NCBI RefSeq assembly: GCF_904849725.1
Contig: NC_058523.1
Coordinates: 206,425,689-206,489,688, forward strand
Length of the DNA: 64,000 nucleotides
Direction: 5' to 3'
From: Hordeum vulgare subsp. vulgare
Lineage: Eukaryota; Streptophyta; Magnoliopsida; Poales; Poaceae
Position numbers and translations under genes: made by a program. The notes under the pieces are model-generated. The model saw nothing but the letters and a program-made list of their open reading frames with translations. It did not search any database and was not told the origin of the DNA. This document shows positions 45,185-56,435 of this stretch, piece after piece. Within the stretch, counting starts at the first letter, position 1, and each line of letters starts with the position of its first letter.

Positions 45185-46870
45185 TGGAGCTAAATTAGCT
45201 AACTATGTCTTTTTGGAGCTAAATGGGCCAATTATGTCATTATAGAGGAAAACAAGCTAAGTATATAATATTAATGAGCTAACCAAGGTTCTTATGCCAT
45301 TTTGAGCTTATAATGTCTTTTAGGAGCTAAATTGGCTAATTATATCATTGTTGGGGAAATTAAGGCAAGGAGAATGTGAAAGAGGAGAAGAAGGATGAGG
45401 AGGAGGAGAAGAAGAATAAATAAAGAAGAAGGACGAGAGGGAGGAGGAGGAGGAGAAGGACTAGAAGGTCCTTGGCCTTCTCCTCCTTCTCCTCCTCCTC
45501 CTCCTCCTCCCCCTTCTTCTCTTCTTCTTCTTCTTCTTTCTTTTCATTTTTCCTATTTCTTCTCCTCTTCTCCTCTTCTTGGAGCTAAATTATCTAACTA
45601 TGTCTTTTTGGAGCTAAATGGGCTAATTATCCAATTTTAGAGGAAAACAAGCTAAGTATATAATATTAATGAGCTAACCAAGGTTCTTATGCCATTTTGA
45701 GGTTATTATGGCATTTTGGAGCTAAATGGCCTTATTATGTCATTGTTGGGGAAATTAAGGCAAGGATAATATGAAAGAGGAGAAGAAAGAGGAGGAGGAG
45801 GACGAGAAGAAGAAGAAATAAAGAAGAAGGAGGAGAAGGAGGAGGAGGAGGAGAAGGACTAGAAGGTCCTTGGCCTTGTCCTCCTTCTCCTCCTCCTCCT
45901 CCTCCTCCTTCTCCTTCTTCTCCTCCTTCTCCTTCTCCTTCTCTTCTCTTTCTCTTCTACTTTTTGTTCTTCCTTTTCATTTCTCCTCTTCTCCTCTTCT
46001 TGGCGCTAAATTAGCTAACTATGTCTTTTTGGAGCTAAATGGGCTAATTATCCCATTTTAGAGGAAAACAAGCGAAGTATATAATATTAATATGCTAACC
46101 AAGGTTCTTATGCCATTTTGAGTTTATTATGGCATTTTGGAGCTAAATGGGCTAATTATGTCATTGTTGGGTAAATTAAGGCAAGGAGAATATGAAATAG
46201 GAGAAGAAAGAGGAGGAGGAGGATAAGAAGAAGAAATAAAGAAGAAGGAGGAGAAGGAGGAGGAGGAGGAGAAGGACTAGAAGGTTCTTGGCCTTCTCCT
46301 CCTCCTCCTTATCCTTCTTCTCTTCTTCTTCTTCTTTCTTTTAATTTTTACTATTTCGTCTCCTCTTATCCTTTTCTTGCGGCTAAATTAGCTAACTATG
46401 TCTTTTTGGAGCTAAATGGGCTAATTATCTCATTTTAGTGGAAAACAAGATAAGTATATAATATTAATGAGCTAACCAAGGTTCTTATGCCATTTTGAGC
46501 TTATTATGGCATTTTGGAGCTAAATGGGCTAATTATGTCATTGTTGGGGAAATTAAGGCAAGGAGAATATGAAAGAGGAGAAGAAAGGGGAGGAGGAGGA
46601 GTAGAAGAAGAAATAAAGAAGAAGGAGGAGAAGGAGGAGGAGGAGGAGAAGGACTAGAAGGTCCTTGGCCTTCTCCTCGTTCTCCTCCTCGTCCTCCTAC
46701 TTCTTCTCTTCTTCTTCTTCTTCTTTCTTTTCATTTTTCCTATTTCTTCTCCTCTTCTCCTCTTCTTGGAGCTAAATTATCTAACTATGTCTTTTTGCAG
46801 CTAAATGGGCTAATTATGTCATTGTTGGGGAAATTAAGGCAAGGAGAATATGAAAGAGGAGAAGAGAAAC
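45185..46870. repeat. about 390-bp tandem repeats with purine/pyrimidine hairpin arms
   Basis: Units start at GGAGCTAAATTAGCTAACTATG-type sequence near 45185, 45581, 46002, 46380 and 46768. Each has an AT-rich half and a half made of a GAG/GAA tract followed by its reverse complement around a core like GGACTAGAAGGTCC. A similar arm pair precedes the first unit (44880-45180). Open frames here are poly-charged or poly-Ser/Leu translations and not genes. The stretch 44521-44880 is AT-rich without features. Confidence 0.85.
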
Positions 46871-49409
46871 TTACCGTAGTGGTCATCAAGGAGGAGAAAC
46901 ACCTGGAGAAGGGTCGTGCAATGCCCCTCGGGAGTTATTCTGCAGAATAGATATTTTGCAATGTCTCGGTTAGCATGATGACACTCAATTATTAATACTA
47001 GTTTATAATGAAACTCATCGTGCTAATCGAAGAGAAGACGGGCATCGGCGGAGGTACTTGACCGCTCTTCTCGCACGGACCCTGAAGAGTGGGTCGTATT
47101 TGTTAGTAATGAAACCGACATTACACACATGATTTGGCTAATGTGAAAAAAAACTTACCCCAAAAAGCTCGTACAGGGCCCGTTGACCCGCCTCATTCCG
47201 GGACCTCTCCTCCTCAATCAATCGTGCCGTGATCTGGTCCCTCTCATCAAGAGCAGCCTGACTTGCCAATCTCTCCATCTCAAGAGCAGCCTCAAGAGTA
47301 GCCTGGCTTGCCAATCTCTCTTTCTCAAGAGAAGCCTGGTTTGCCAATCTCTCTTTCTGAAGAGCAGCCTGAAACACCATTCCTCGTTACCACAGTAATG
47401 ATCTATGGTGACAGACATAATGAAATGGATGAAAGTGTTCTTAGTCCGTACAACTAACCTCCATGGCAAGATCGACTGGCCATGGACGACGCATTATCTC
47501 AGGACAGCTGCTCGACTGGCGCGCCTTAATCTCCGGGAGAGTGAGTGGACAACGTATTATCCCATCTCCAATGGCTATCAAGCTATGGGGCCTCCCTCCA
47601 CCAGATATCATCACCAGCTCTGGATCCAAAGGTTCCTGGCTAGGGTTAAAGTTATCCCCTTTCGTAGCCTTCCCCGCATCCCTGTATGCCATGAGCTTCT
47701 GGTGGGATGATATGTTGGTGAAGTTATTGGGATCATCCAGGTCAGACTCAGAGAATGCCTTCGCCTGCTTGTACGAGGCAGTATGGGCCATGCCATAAAG
47801 GTCGTACAAGTGTGGCATCTCCGTCTTATTGTGATGCGCCTAAAAGAGAGGAAAAAAATATTAGCATGAAGAATGAATTGCATGAATCATGAAGCAAATC
47901 ACATACCCAGTTTTGTCCGAACTGAAGTAAGTTGGTGCTGCCTTGATGGTGTGGCACACGAACCATTTGGCTACGCCGATCCTTCGCATTCTCGTGGACG
48001 GCTCGCCAGCTGCCTGTGCACCACTCATCAACCAATGCCTCCCAACAATCCATCTTATCCGCACACCATCTCGGGGGCACCTGTAAGTTATTAGAAAGAA
48101 TTTTGAGCGCTACGCCTATGAATGAAATCAAGAAAACTACGTAGAAGGACTTAAGAATAGGTAATTACCTTCATGTATTGCTCCTTCTTCAGAAACATTC
48201 CGCAGCAATCCTTCTTCTGCTTCATAATACCACGCGTGGCGTAGTAATCTCGAATAGCCTGCGGCCGAGCCTCGTGGCGTAAGTTCTATAGTAACCCCCT
48301 ACACTCGGCCTCGAGAACCCTGGCCGCCTCCTCCTCTTATCCATCCTCACACCTATAGAAGGTCTGCAATCAAACGTGAAAACACCGATTAGTACAATAA
48401 TTAGCTATATTGTTAATTTTAGATTCTGTAAAAGGATAATTTACCCAAAAGCTCTTGATCACCATCTCTGACCTCGTGTGGCACAAGACACCATCTATAA
48501 TCTCCTCCAGCGGGGCCTGTGCAGCCTGGTAGTGCTTCTAGGAAAATCCTAGTGTAGGAACCTGACCCTCACCAGGCAACGTGACAAACCCCGGGAAATT
48601 TGTCTGGCAAAGCACACCAAGGACGGAGTTCGGCCTGCGGACTCCAAGAGGGAGTACCCATCCCCTGCAGTATGATAAGGTCAACGCATTAGATATTTGA
48701 ACAAACTTCAAGGCAAAAGCTAAAAAAAGAGTAAATGTACTTACCTATCTCCTTCAGGTTTAATCACAAGCCTCTCCTCGCAGGTCGCCGGCACGACCGG
48801 GAGACGTGTACTACCACGCTTGTACACGGTGGCCCCATCCACCTGCACATCGCCTTCACTATGCATAAGCTCATCCCCGCCGTCCCCGCCCCCTGAGCCA
48901 CCCGGACCCTCAGTCCAATCTGGCAACTCGGTCTGATCCGTCCAGGTCTCCCATCCGGGATTCTCCACGTCGGGTGAAGCCTCCGGAACCGTCGTCTCGT
49001 GGGCCGAATGCACCTCGACCCGAGGCTGCTCCTGGACCGGAGTCTCATGGGACGAATGCCCGTCACCACCAGGCTCCTAGAATGGAGTCCCCGTAGCATC
49101 CTCCGTAAACGGGTCGACCATAGTAGTCCTATGCTCGGGTGAATGAGCTAGTGGTGGTGGCGAAGACGGCTCAACAGTCCTCCTGGATCTTCCGCGGCCA
49201 CCACTTCTCCCTGTACCGTTCCCCTTCTTCCCTACCCGACCAACACCTCTCCCAGTGGGCAATGTCGCCGACGAAGAAGAACCAACGGGTGGTGTCGAAA
49301 GACTGTCTGCCAAGGCTCTACAGAGAGATAGGGGTGGAAGGGAAGTACCACCCCTCGTGCAGGGCGCCTCGGAAGAACCCGTCGAGTGATCTGGACCAGC
49401 GCCCACCAT
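46860..49409 (-). pseudogene. CACTA accessory protein gene, plant Ptta/En/Spm type (Transposase_24)
   Basis: Minus-strand gene with several exons. The ATG at 49407-49409 begins a Gly/Ser/Pro/Arg-rich N-terminus; exon 1 runs to about 48746 with one in-frame stop near 49077 and a donor GATAG|GTAAGT. Exon 2 (about 48668-48446) includes LPGEGQVPTLGFS and a stop. Exon 3 is about 48365-48169. Exon 4 (about 48080-47910) has CWEALVDEWCTGSWR and HHQGSTNL. Exon 5 (about 47840-47460) has GMAHTASYKQAKAFSESD and PELVMISGGGRPH. Exon 6 (about 47375-47155) encodes a Leu/Glu/Arg coiled coil built on KERLANQASLE repeats. The WCTGSW...HHQGS region is characteristic of the family. It is thought to bind subterminal repeats. 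Stops in exons 1, 2 and 3 disable it. Confidence 0.75.
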
Positions 49410-49689
49410 CTTTCCACACCTGGTGACCTGCCATGATAAAGATTAAAAGAAATTAGTACAACATTAAAAAATTGAATAACTGACATGAATAATAATATGT
49501 ACATGAATAATAAAGATTAAAATATATATAATTTAAGTTGTGATTCTTACAAACTAATAATCATCATCAATAAATGCATCATCATCATCACTATCACAAA
49601 TGCAGGGGCGGAGCTCGTACAACGCACGGGGAGGTCTTCGCACAGCAGACCTCACAGCAACGAGACAACTACCACATGTAAATCCACCC

Positions 49690-50330
49690 GATCAACACAA
49701 ATATGCTAATTGTGTCATTTTAGAGGAAAACAAGTTAAGAATATAATATTCATGAGCTAACCAAAGTTTTTATGCCATTTTGTAGCTAAATGGGCTAATT
49801 ATCTCATTGTGGGGGGAAAGAGGGTAAGGAGAATAAGAAAGAGGAGAAGAAAGAGGAGGAGGAGGAGAAGAAGAAGAAATCAAGAAGAAGGAGAAGGAGG
49901 AGGAGGAGCAGAAGGAGGAGAAGAAGGAGAAGGTATTTTTCTTCTCGTCTTCTTCTTGTTCTTCTTCTTGTTCTTCTTTCTTTTCATTTTTCCTATTTCT
50001 TCTCCTCTTCTCCACTTGTTGGAGCTAAATTATCTAATTATGTCTTTTTGGAGCTCTATGGGCTAATTATGTCATTTTAGTGGAAAACAAGCTAAGAATA
50101 TAATATTCTTGAGCTAACCAAGGTTCTTATGCCATTTTGGACTTATTATGGCATTTTGGAGCTAAATGGGCTAATTATGTCTTCTTCTCTTCTTCTCTTC
50201 TTCTTCTCTTCTTATTCTATTCTTCTCCTTCTTGTTTTTTTTCTTATCCTCCTCTTCTTCTTCTTCTTCTTCTCCTCCTCCTCCTTCTCCTCCTCTCCTC
50301 TTCTCCTCATCCTCTTCTTCTACTTCTTCC
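49690..50330. repeat. further copy of the about 390-bp CACTA repeat
   Basis: The same AT-rich block (TAGAGGAAAACAAG, ATATAATATT, GAGCTAACCAA, GGAGCTAAAT at about 50020) and GAG/CTT arms lie on the other side of the gene, ending in a long TTC/CTC tract near 50330. Confidence 0.75.
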
Positions 50331-50339
50331 TCTTCTTTC

Positions 50340-51080
50340 TATTAAGCTAACTAACTAACTAACCTAACTAACCAAGCTAACTAAACCTATACAACACTAA
50401 ACAACACATAAATAACAAAAACATAATCTACCACTAAGTAACTAAAAAAGAATCTAGCTACCACTAATTAACAAAACAGAATCTACCACTAAACTACCTA
50501 CTAAATCTACTAATTAACTAACTAAATGTACCAACTAACTAAACTACCAACTGACTAAAGATAATATACCAACTAACTAAACTACCACTAAATCTACTAA
50601 TTAACTAACCTGCCAAGTAAACTATATATACCACTAAATCTATTAATTAGCAAAAAAAGAAAAAAAAAATAACCTTGGTTAGTAGTGGGCAGCCGGGGCG
50701 GTGACAGTCGGGACGGTGGGTGACCTGGCCGGAGCTGGTGGAGGAGGGGGTTGCGGGGAGGAGAGGGCACGAGGGCGAGGGGTGGCACAATGGTGGATGA
50801 GAGGGGGTCGCGGGGAGGAGGGCACCAGGGCGGTGGTGGACCAGGGGCACGGAGAGGAGGGGGCGGTGGTGGAGCAGGGGCACGGTGGTGGAGGAGGGGG
50901 TCGCAAGGAGGAGGAGGAGGCGAGCTCCGGCGGTGGGCCACGGGGATAAGGGCGAGCTCCGGCGGCGGGTCACGGGGAGGAGTAGGGGGCGAGCTCCAGC
51001 GGCAGCGTGGGGAGAGAAAAGGGGGCTGTGGTGAACCGTTATGGGGGAGAGAGAGGGGGTGGGGTAGGGGTTGACGACGT
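50340..51080. repeat. low-complexity CTAA-rich then G-rich tracts in the CACTA element
   Basis: 50340-50650 is dominated by CTAACTAA and ACTAAC words. 50700-51080 is G-rich (GGAGGAGGGGG, GGTGGTGGAG) with imperfect tandem units. No gene is supported. Confidence 0.6.
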
Positions 51081-51089
51081 TAGGTCTAG

Positions 51090-51360
51090 TTGCCTCTTCG
51101 CCGTCTGCCCCCGACGGCACAGTGGTAATAGGCTGACGGCAAAGTGTTGGACAGGTATGGGTTAGAGGGCGGTGTGGGGTGGGTTCTTTGCCATCTGCCT
51201 GCATGTGCTTTGCCGTCAGTTGGCAGACGGCAAACAGTACACTTATGGCAAAGAGGATGTTTTCCATCAGCCTGCTCTTTGCCGTCTGGTTTTGGGTAGC
51301 TGATGGCAAATAGTGTCTTTGCCATCAGCCAGCAGACGGCAAAGAAGCAGCAGATGAGAA
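51090..51360. repeat. CACTA right subterminal repeats
   Basis: Repeated TTTGCCGTC and GACGGCAAA in both orientations, mirroring 43957-44520, immediately inside the right terminus. Confidence 0.8.
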
Positions 51361-51383
51361 ATTCTCTGATTCCGGTAGTGTCT

Positions 51384-51648
51384 CCTGCCCCCATCTCCAA
51401 GTCTGGCAGATGTCTTCTGGTCCAAGAAAAATCAGTCCGGAGATTTTATTCTATTTGGACTCCATTTAATATTCCTTATCTGCAATACTCAAAAACATGG
51501 AAAAACAGAAACTGGCACTAGGCTCTAGATTAATAGGTTAGTCCCAAAAATTATATAAAATAGCATATTAATGCATATAAAACATCTAGAAAAGATAATA
51601 TAAAAATATGGAACAATCAAAAATTATACATACGTTGGAGACGTATCA
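51384..51648 (-). repeat. Athila-like 3' LTR, part right of the CACTA
   Basis: Continues the LTR after the TCT duplication and ends TTGGAGACGTATCA, the reverse of TGATACGTCTCCAA. It is followed by GCATCCCCAAGCTTAA, the reverse of a polypurine tract. Confidence 0.8.
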
Positions 51649-52735
51649 AGCATCCCCAAGCTTAATTCCTGCTTCTCCTCGAGTAAGTAAATGATAAAAA
51701 TAGAATTTTGGATGTGGAATGCTACCTAACATATTTATCCATGTAATATTCTTTATTGTGGCATGAATATTCAGATCCATAAAATTCAAAACAAAAGTCT
51801 AATATTGACATAAAAATAATAATACTTCAAGCATACTAATAAGGCAATTGCTTCCTTGCGAAATATCATGGTCTTAGAAAGTTATCCCTACAAAATCATA
51901 TAGTCTCGCTATGCTCCATCTTCCCCACACAAAGTATCTAAATCATGCGCAACCCCGATGAAAGTCAAGCAATTGTTTCACACTTTTTATGTTCTCAAAC
52001 CTTTTCAACTCTCACGCAATACATGATCGTACGCCATGGATATAGCACTATAGGTGAAAACAAAATATGTTAGAGGTTGCAAAAAGGAAGAGCAGAAGAT
52101 AGTCTCACATCAGCTAGGCGTATCAATAGGCTATGGAGATGTCCATCAATATATATCAATGTGAGTGAGTAGGGATTGCCATGCAACAAATGGAGTAGAG
52201 ATATAAGTGTACGAAAGCTCAAAAAGAAAACTAAGTGGTTGTGCAAAAAGATGAAATTCCACTAGTTATATGAAAGTGAGAAAATAGGAGACTCTTTTTG
52301 AAGAACATGGTGCTAGTTTGAAGCAAAAGTGTGGAAAAAGATAGTAGCATTGTCCCTTCTCTCTTTCTGTCATTTTTTTGGTTGGCATCTTTGTCCTCTT
52401 TTATTTTTTATGGGTTTCGCCGACCTCTTTTATTTTTTTGTAAAGTTCGAAGCCTAATCCCAACTTGTGAGGGAATAATAGATTCCATCATCCTTTTCTC
52501 ACACGGGACAACGCTCTAATAATGCAAATAATCACATAATTACTTACAACTCAAAGATTACAACTCGATATCTAGAACAAAATATGACTCTATAAGCCAT
52601 ATTGATGTGATTGTGCGTGTAAAAAAACCCGGAACGGTGGTGTTGCATGGAATATATCTCGGAATGGCTATGAAAATGCCATAATATGTAGGTATTGTGG
52701 TTGTTTTGAGGAAAGTATATGGTGGCTGTTTTGAT
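51649..52735 (-). other. remnant of Athila-like internal 3' region
   Basis: Non-coding 3' internal sequence next to the polypurine tract. It stops abruptly at GATATTCC and joins LTR sequence, so everything from PBS through the coding region is deleted. Confidence 0.7.
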
Positions 52736-52936
52736 ATTCCGTTTGTACTTCATTTAATATTCCTTATCTAGAATACTCAAAAACATAGAAAAATAGAAAC
52801 TGTCTCTAGGATCTAGATTAATAGGTTAGTCCCAAAAATAATATAAAATAACATATTAATGCATATAAAACATCCAAAAATGATAATATAATAGCATGGA
52901 ACAATCAAAAATTATAGATACGTTGGATATTTATCA
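52736..52936 (-). repeat. truncated Athila-like 5' LTR
   Basis: About 200 bases matching the end of the other LTR (51450-51648): ATTTAATATTCCTTATCT, GGTTAGTCCCAAAAA and CAATCAAAAATTATA. Terminates TTATCA before the CTGCT duplication. Confidence 0.75.
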
Positions 52937-53943
52937 CTGCTCGCGGATGGGGAGGCGAGGCAAAGAACATGGCTCGGACAGAGAGGAGCTCACGCGCGAA
53001 GCTGGGAGTGAGGCCAAGACCTGCAGGATGTGGAAAAGAGGACCAAGATGTGGGAGCTCGCTGGGAGCAAGGGGACAGCGGCATGCAAGAGCCGATTGGC
53101 TTGGAGATCGAGGAGATCGGGTGCGGTTGCGCTGGTTTGGTGGATGGGGACTCCGAGGTCTGATCAGGAAGATCCCGAGGAAGGGGCAAACCAGGGGGAG
53201 AAATTGTGGCGGACAAGAATGGATGGACGGGACAGGGGTCCTAGTGTTCAGGGATTAGGTCTAAGTAGTCTATATATAGCAAGTTAGACTAGGTTTGGAC
53301 CCTCCGAGCAAAATCGGCCGATCGAGAAAATAGGTTAGGAGAGTCCAATTGACAAACCGAGGAAGGGATGGGATATAACATGGTTGATATGGATCCAACG
53401 ATTACGACCGCCGGGTTCGAGTCTGGGGGGAGTTTTTGAACTAGGTTGCGCGTGGGGTTTGCGCATTGTGCGGAGGGCTAGGCGGAGATGAGAGGGAAAA
53501 CTGACATCCCGACAACATATTTTTGAACACCGAAAATATCTCATATTTAGACTGACTATAGTGCCGCTATAGGTTTAACGGTTCATGTATCAAACTTAAT
53601 CCGATTGCAAATAAATTCGGCACGCATCCTATGTACATTAAAATAATACTACAAGACAAGTTTCAACCCAATCCGAGAAAGTTTTATACATACTTTGAAA
53701 AAAAAATATTAACGGTGTCGCGGGCGCGTGCGTGTGTGGTTGGTCTCAAACCGGTCGATGATAAAAACTGAGAGAACCGTAAGTAAGAACGGATGCAAGT
53801 TTTTGAAAAATGTCGGGAATGGAGTGCCGGTGCAATGCGGATGATGCGCATGATGCGATGATCAATGCAACAAACAAACCAATAACACGACGATAATGGA
53901 ATAAAAGGGAAACCTTCTAGAGCGTCGATTCCGGGCTATTACA
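52937..53943 (-). repeat. LARD C 5' LTR, 5' portion
   Basis: Matches 36978-37952 in the same orientation, including a TATATATAG box at 53271 and the terminal CCGGGCTATTACA. Open frames in it are chance. Confidence 0.78.
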
Positions 53944-54121
53944 GTTGGGTTTTACACCACAAGGTGGGTTGTACCTGGGTAATCTTCCGCGTCCATTGTT
54001 CTTCTTCCTTATCTCGATCGCGCCGAAGCGTCACTGTGAGGTTGCGTTGTAGAGTAGGGAAGGAGAGTATGTGCACCCCAGAGTTTGAATCTCTTGGGTC
54101 CCCAGAGCTCTGAGTCAGACA
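53944..54121 (+). repeat. LTR remnant of the oldest gypsy element
   Basis: About 178 bases, with GGGTTTTACACC, GTACCTGGGTAATC and the LTR end TGAGTCAGACA directly before the PBS. The left part of the LTR would lie beyond LARD C, outside the window. Confidence 0.6.
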
Positions 54122-54123
54122 TT

Positions 54124-54141
54124 TGGCGCACCAGGTAGGGG
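54124..54141 (+). other. primer-binding site of the oldest gypsy element
   Basis: TGGCGCACCAGGTAGGGG, two bases after the LTR end, is of the kind used by grass Tat-type gypsy elements. Confidence 0.65.
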
Positions 54142-54701
54142 TGCACTACGGTTCTTCAACTCCGTCTCGAATTCAGCTCCGCTAACTCGATGGCTTATGC
54201 CCGTCGTGTGCATGCCGAGCCTCGTGCGGCCCGTGTCACCCATAACACACCGGTTGGCCACAATAGCGATGGTTGCTGCCACTCCCTCGGTTAAGCGACT
54301 AGTGTCGCCGCCGACCCTGCTCTCCACGAACAGCGGGACTCATCCTTCCACCCCTCCATGGAGCTGGACGGTCCCACTGCCATGACTTCATCCTCCGACG
54401 CCTGCCTTGAGCACGTGAACATGCAAGCCACGCTAATCATGCCATGCGAGCTACTTCACTCCCGCCGAAGAGGCCCCTGCTATGACATTTGGCTGCAACG
54501 CATCACCGATCTCGTCACTACCGCCGAAGAGGCCTCAATACTCTCCCACTTGCTTCTCCCTCCTCTATCTCATGCTGGGGACGTGGCCTAGGGAGCGCCT
54601 CCACCACCACCACTTTGTAACGACCCGGTCGAGCCTTGATGTGACGCACACACGCGTGATAAATATGGTGGAGCCCCTCCGAGGGCTCAAGATGAGGCCA
54701 G
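54142..54701 (+). pseudogene. gag 5' region of the oldest gypsy element
   Basis: A GC-rich stretch after the PBS with several partial open frames (for example MELDGPTAMTSSSDACLEHV near 54358) but no single intact frame. It is the leader and N-terminal gag. It ends at the Angela insertion and continues at 63085. Confidence 0.45.
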
Positions 54702-56435
54702 TGTTGGGGAACGTTGCATGGGAAACAAAAAATTTCCCACACACACGAAGACCTATCATCGCGATGTTCATCTATGAGAGGAGATTAGATCCACATAACC
54801 TTGTAGATCCCTCAGCGGGAAGCGTTAAGAAACGCGGTTGATGTAGTGGTACAACTTCGTGATTTAAATATCCATCGTCCCACGATTCGTCCCACGATCC
54901 ATTCCGATCTAGCGCCGAACGGACGACACCTCCGCGTTCAGCACATGTACAACTCGGTGACGATCTCTGGCTTCTTGATCCAACAAGAGAGACAGAGAAG
55001 TAGATGAGTTTTCCGGCAGCGTGACGGCGCACCGGTGTTGGTGATGATCTATTCCTGTAGGGCTCCGCCCTAGCTCCGCAGAAATCTAATCTAGAGGAAG
55101 AACTATGAGGTGAAGGTTTGAGTTGCACGTGGAAAAGTTGTATCTCAAACAGCCCTAAACCTCTGCTATATATAGGAGAAGCAAGGGGTGGGGCAAAGCC
55201 CTAGGGCACCGGCCAAAGGTGCCCTCCTTTGGTCGGCCGAAGTGGGAGGGAGGAGTCCTTCTCCAATCCCACTTGGATTAGGACTCCTTCCTTATTTTCC
55301 CACCTCTTTTGGTTTTTCCACTTTTTCCTCATGGGCTTTCCTTGTATGACTTTGTAAACCCATTATACCTTATTGTACATCCAATAAACCCACATGGACC
55401 CCTTGGGCGTGGTGGGCCCACCCAGTGGGCCCCCGGAACCCATTCGTCACTCCCGGTACACTACAGGTAATGCCCAAAAACTTTCCGGAATCCAAACACA
55501 AACTTCCTATATATCAATATTCATTTCCGGACCATTCCGGAAACCCTCGTGACGTCTGTGATCGCATCCGGGACTCCGAACAACCTTCAGTCACCAACAT
55601 ATATAACTCAACTAAACTAAAACGTCACCGAACCTTAAGTGTGCAGACCCTGCGGGTTTGAGAACTATGTAGACATGACCCGAGACACTCCTCGATAAAT
55701 ATTCAGTAGTGGGACCTGGATGCCCATATTAGATCCTACATATTCTACGAAGATCTTATTGGTTGAACCTCTATGTCAAGGATTCATATAATCCCGTATA
55801 ACGTTCCCTTTGTCCTTCGGTATGTTACTTGCCCAAGATTTGATCGTCGGTATCCCTATACCTATTTCAACATCGTTACCGGCAAGTCTCTTTACTCATT
55901 ACGTAATACAAGATCACGTGACTCACACTTGAGTCACATTGTTTACAAGGCTTATATGTGATGTTGTATTACCGAGTGGGTCCCGAGATACCTCTCCGTC
56001 ACACGGAGTGACAAATCCCTGTCTTGATCCATGCTAACTCAACGGACACCTTCAGAGATACCTGTAGAGCACCTTTATAGTCACCCAGTAATGTTGTGAT
56101 GTTTGATACACACAAGGTATTCCTCCGTTGTCAGTAAGTTACATGATCTCATGGTCATAGGAATGAATACTTGACACGCAGAAAACAATAGCAACAAAAT
56201 GACACGACCACATGCTACGTTTACAATTTGGATCTTGTCCATCACATGATTCTCCTATTGATGTGATCCTGTTATCAAGTCAAAACAGTTGTCTATGGCC
56301 AGGAAACATTGACCATCTTTGATCAACGAGCTAGTCAACTAGAGGCTTACTAGGGAGTGTGTTTTGTCTATGTATCCACACATGTATTTGTGTTTCCAAT
56401 CAATACAATTATAGCATGGATAATAAACGATTATC
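54702..56435 (-). repeat. Angela-type 3' LTR (about 60 bases missing at its start)
   Basis: Plus-strand start TGTTGGGGAACGTTGC. Collinear with 61383-63084 but stops at GATTATC, lacking the last 60 bases present in the other LTR and the adjoining polypurine tract. A minus-strand TATA (CTATATATAG) lies at 55167-55175. Confidence 0.9.

Larger units (their letters stand above)
43942..51380 (-). mobile_element. CACTA DNA transposon, 7.4 kb, non-autonomous
   Basis: Ends are CACTGCATGAATTAG at the left and CACTACCGGAATCAG in inverted orientation at the right, flanked by the 3-bp duplication TCT (43939-43941 and 51381-51383). Both ends carry arrays of TTTGCCGTC motifs. It contains one decayed Ptta/En/Spm-type gene on the minus strand and large purine/pyrimidine tandem repeats. 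The main TNPD-type transposase is not recognisable, so movement would need help from another copy. Confidence 0.87.
42680..52936 (-). mobile_element. truncated Athila-like element (minus strand), split by a CACTA transposon
   Basis: The flanks are CTGCT at 42675-42679 and CTGCT at 52937-52941, a 5-bp duplication. Plus-strand layout: complete LTR (42680-51648, containing the CACTA), 1.09 kb of internal sequence, then only about 200 bases of the other LTR. The LTR reads TGATACGTCTCC(A)ACG in its own orientation, as in Athila/Sabrina relatives. PBS, gag and pol are gone. Confidence 0.78.
35247..53943 (-). mobile_element. LARD C, Sukkula-like non-autonomous element with nested insertions
   Basis: Minus-strand relative of LARD A. 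From right to left: 5' LTR (53943 to 40736, interrupted), PBS, internal domain (40735-37953), 3' LTR (37952 leftward). The 3' LTR is cut at 35247 where LARD A ends, so LARD A probably sits inside it and the rest of this LTR lies left of the window. The LTR starts TGTAATAGCCCGG in its own orientation. The flank at 53944 is LTR sequence of an older gypsy element. Confidence 0.72.

Noticed and set aside
44895..46061. Poly-Lys/Glu and poly-Ser/Leu open frames
   Set aside because: Translations of the GAG/GAA and TTC/CTC arms of the CACTA tandem repeats, not genes.
50340..50650. Possible interstitial telomeric repeat
   Set aside because: Words are CTAACTAA and ACTAAC, not the plant CCCTAAA telomere unit.
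50647..51309. Minus-strand open frame of 220 codons
   Set aside because: Runs through G-rich low-complexity DNA and subterminal CACTA motifs; Pro/Leu/His-rich without homology.
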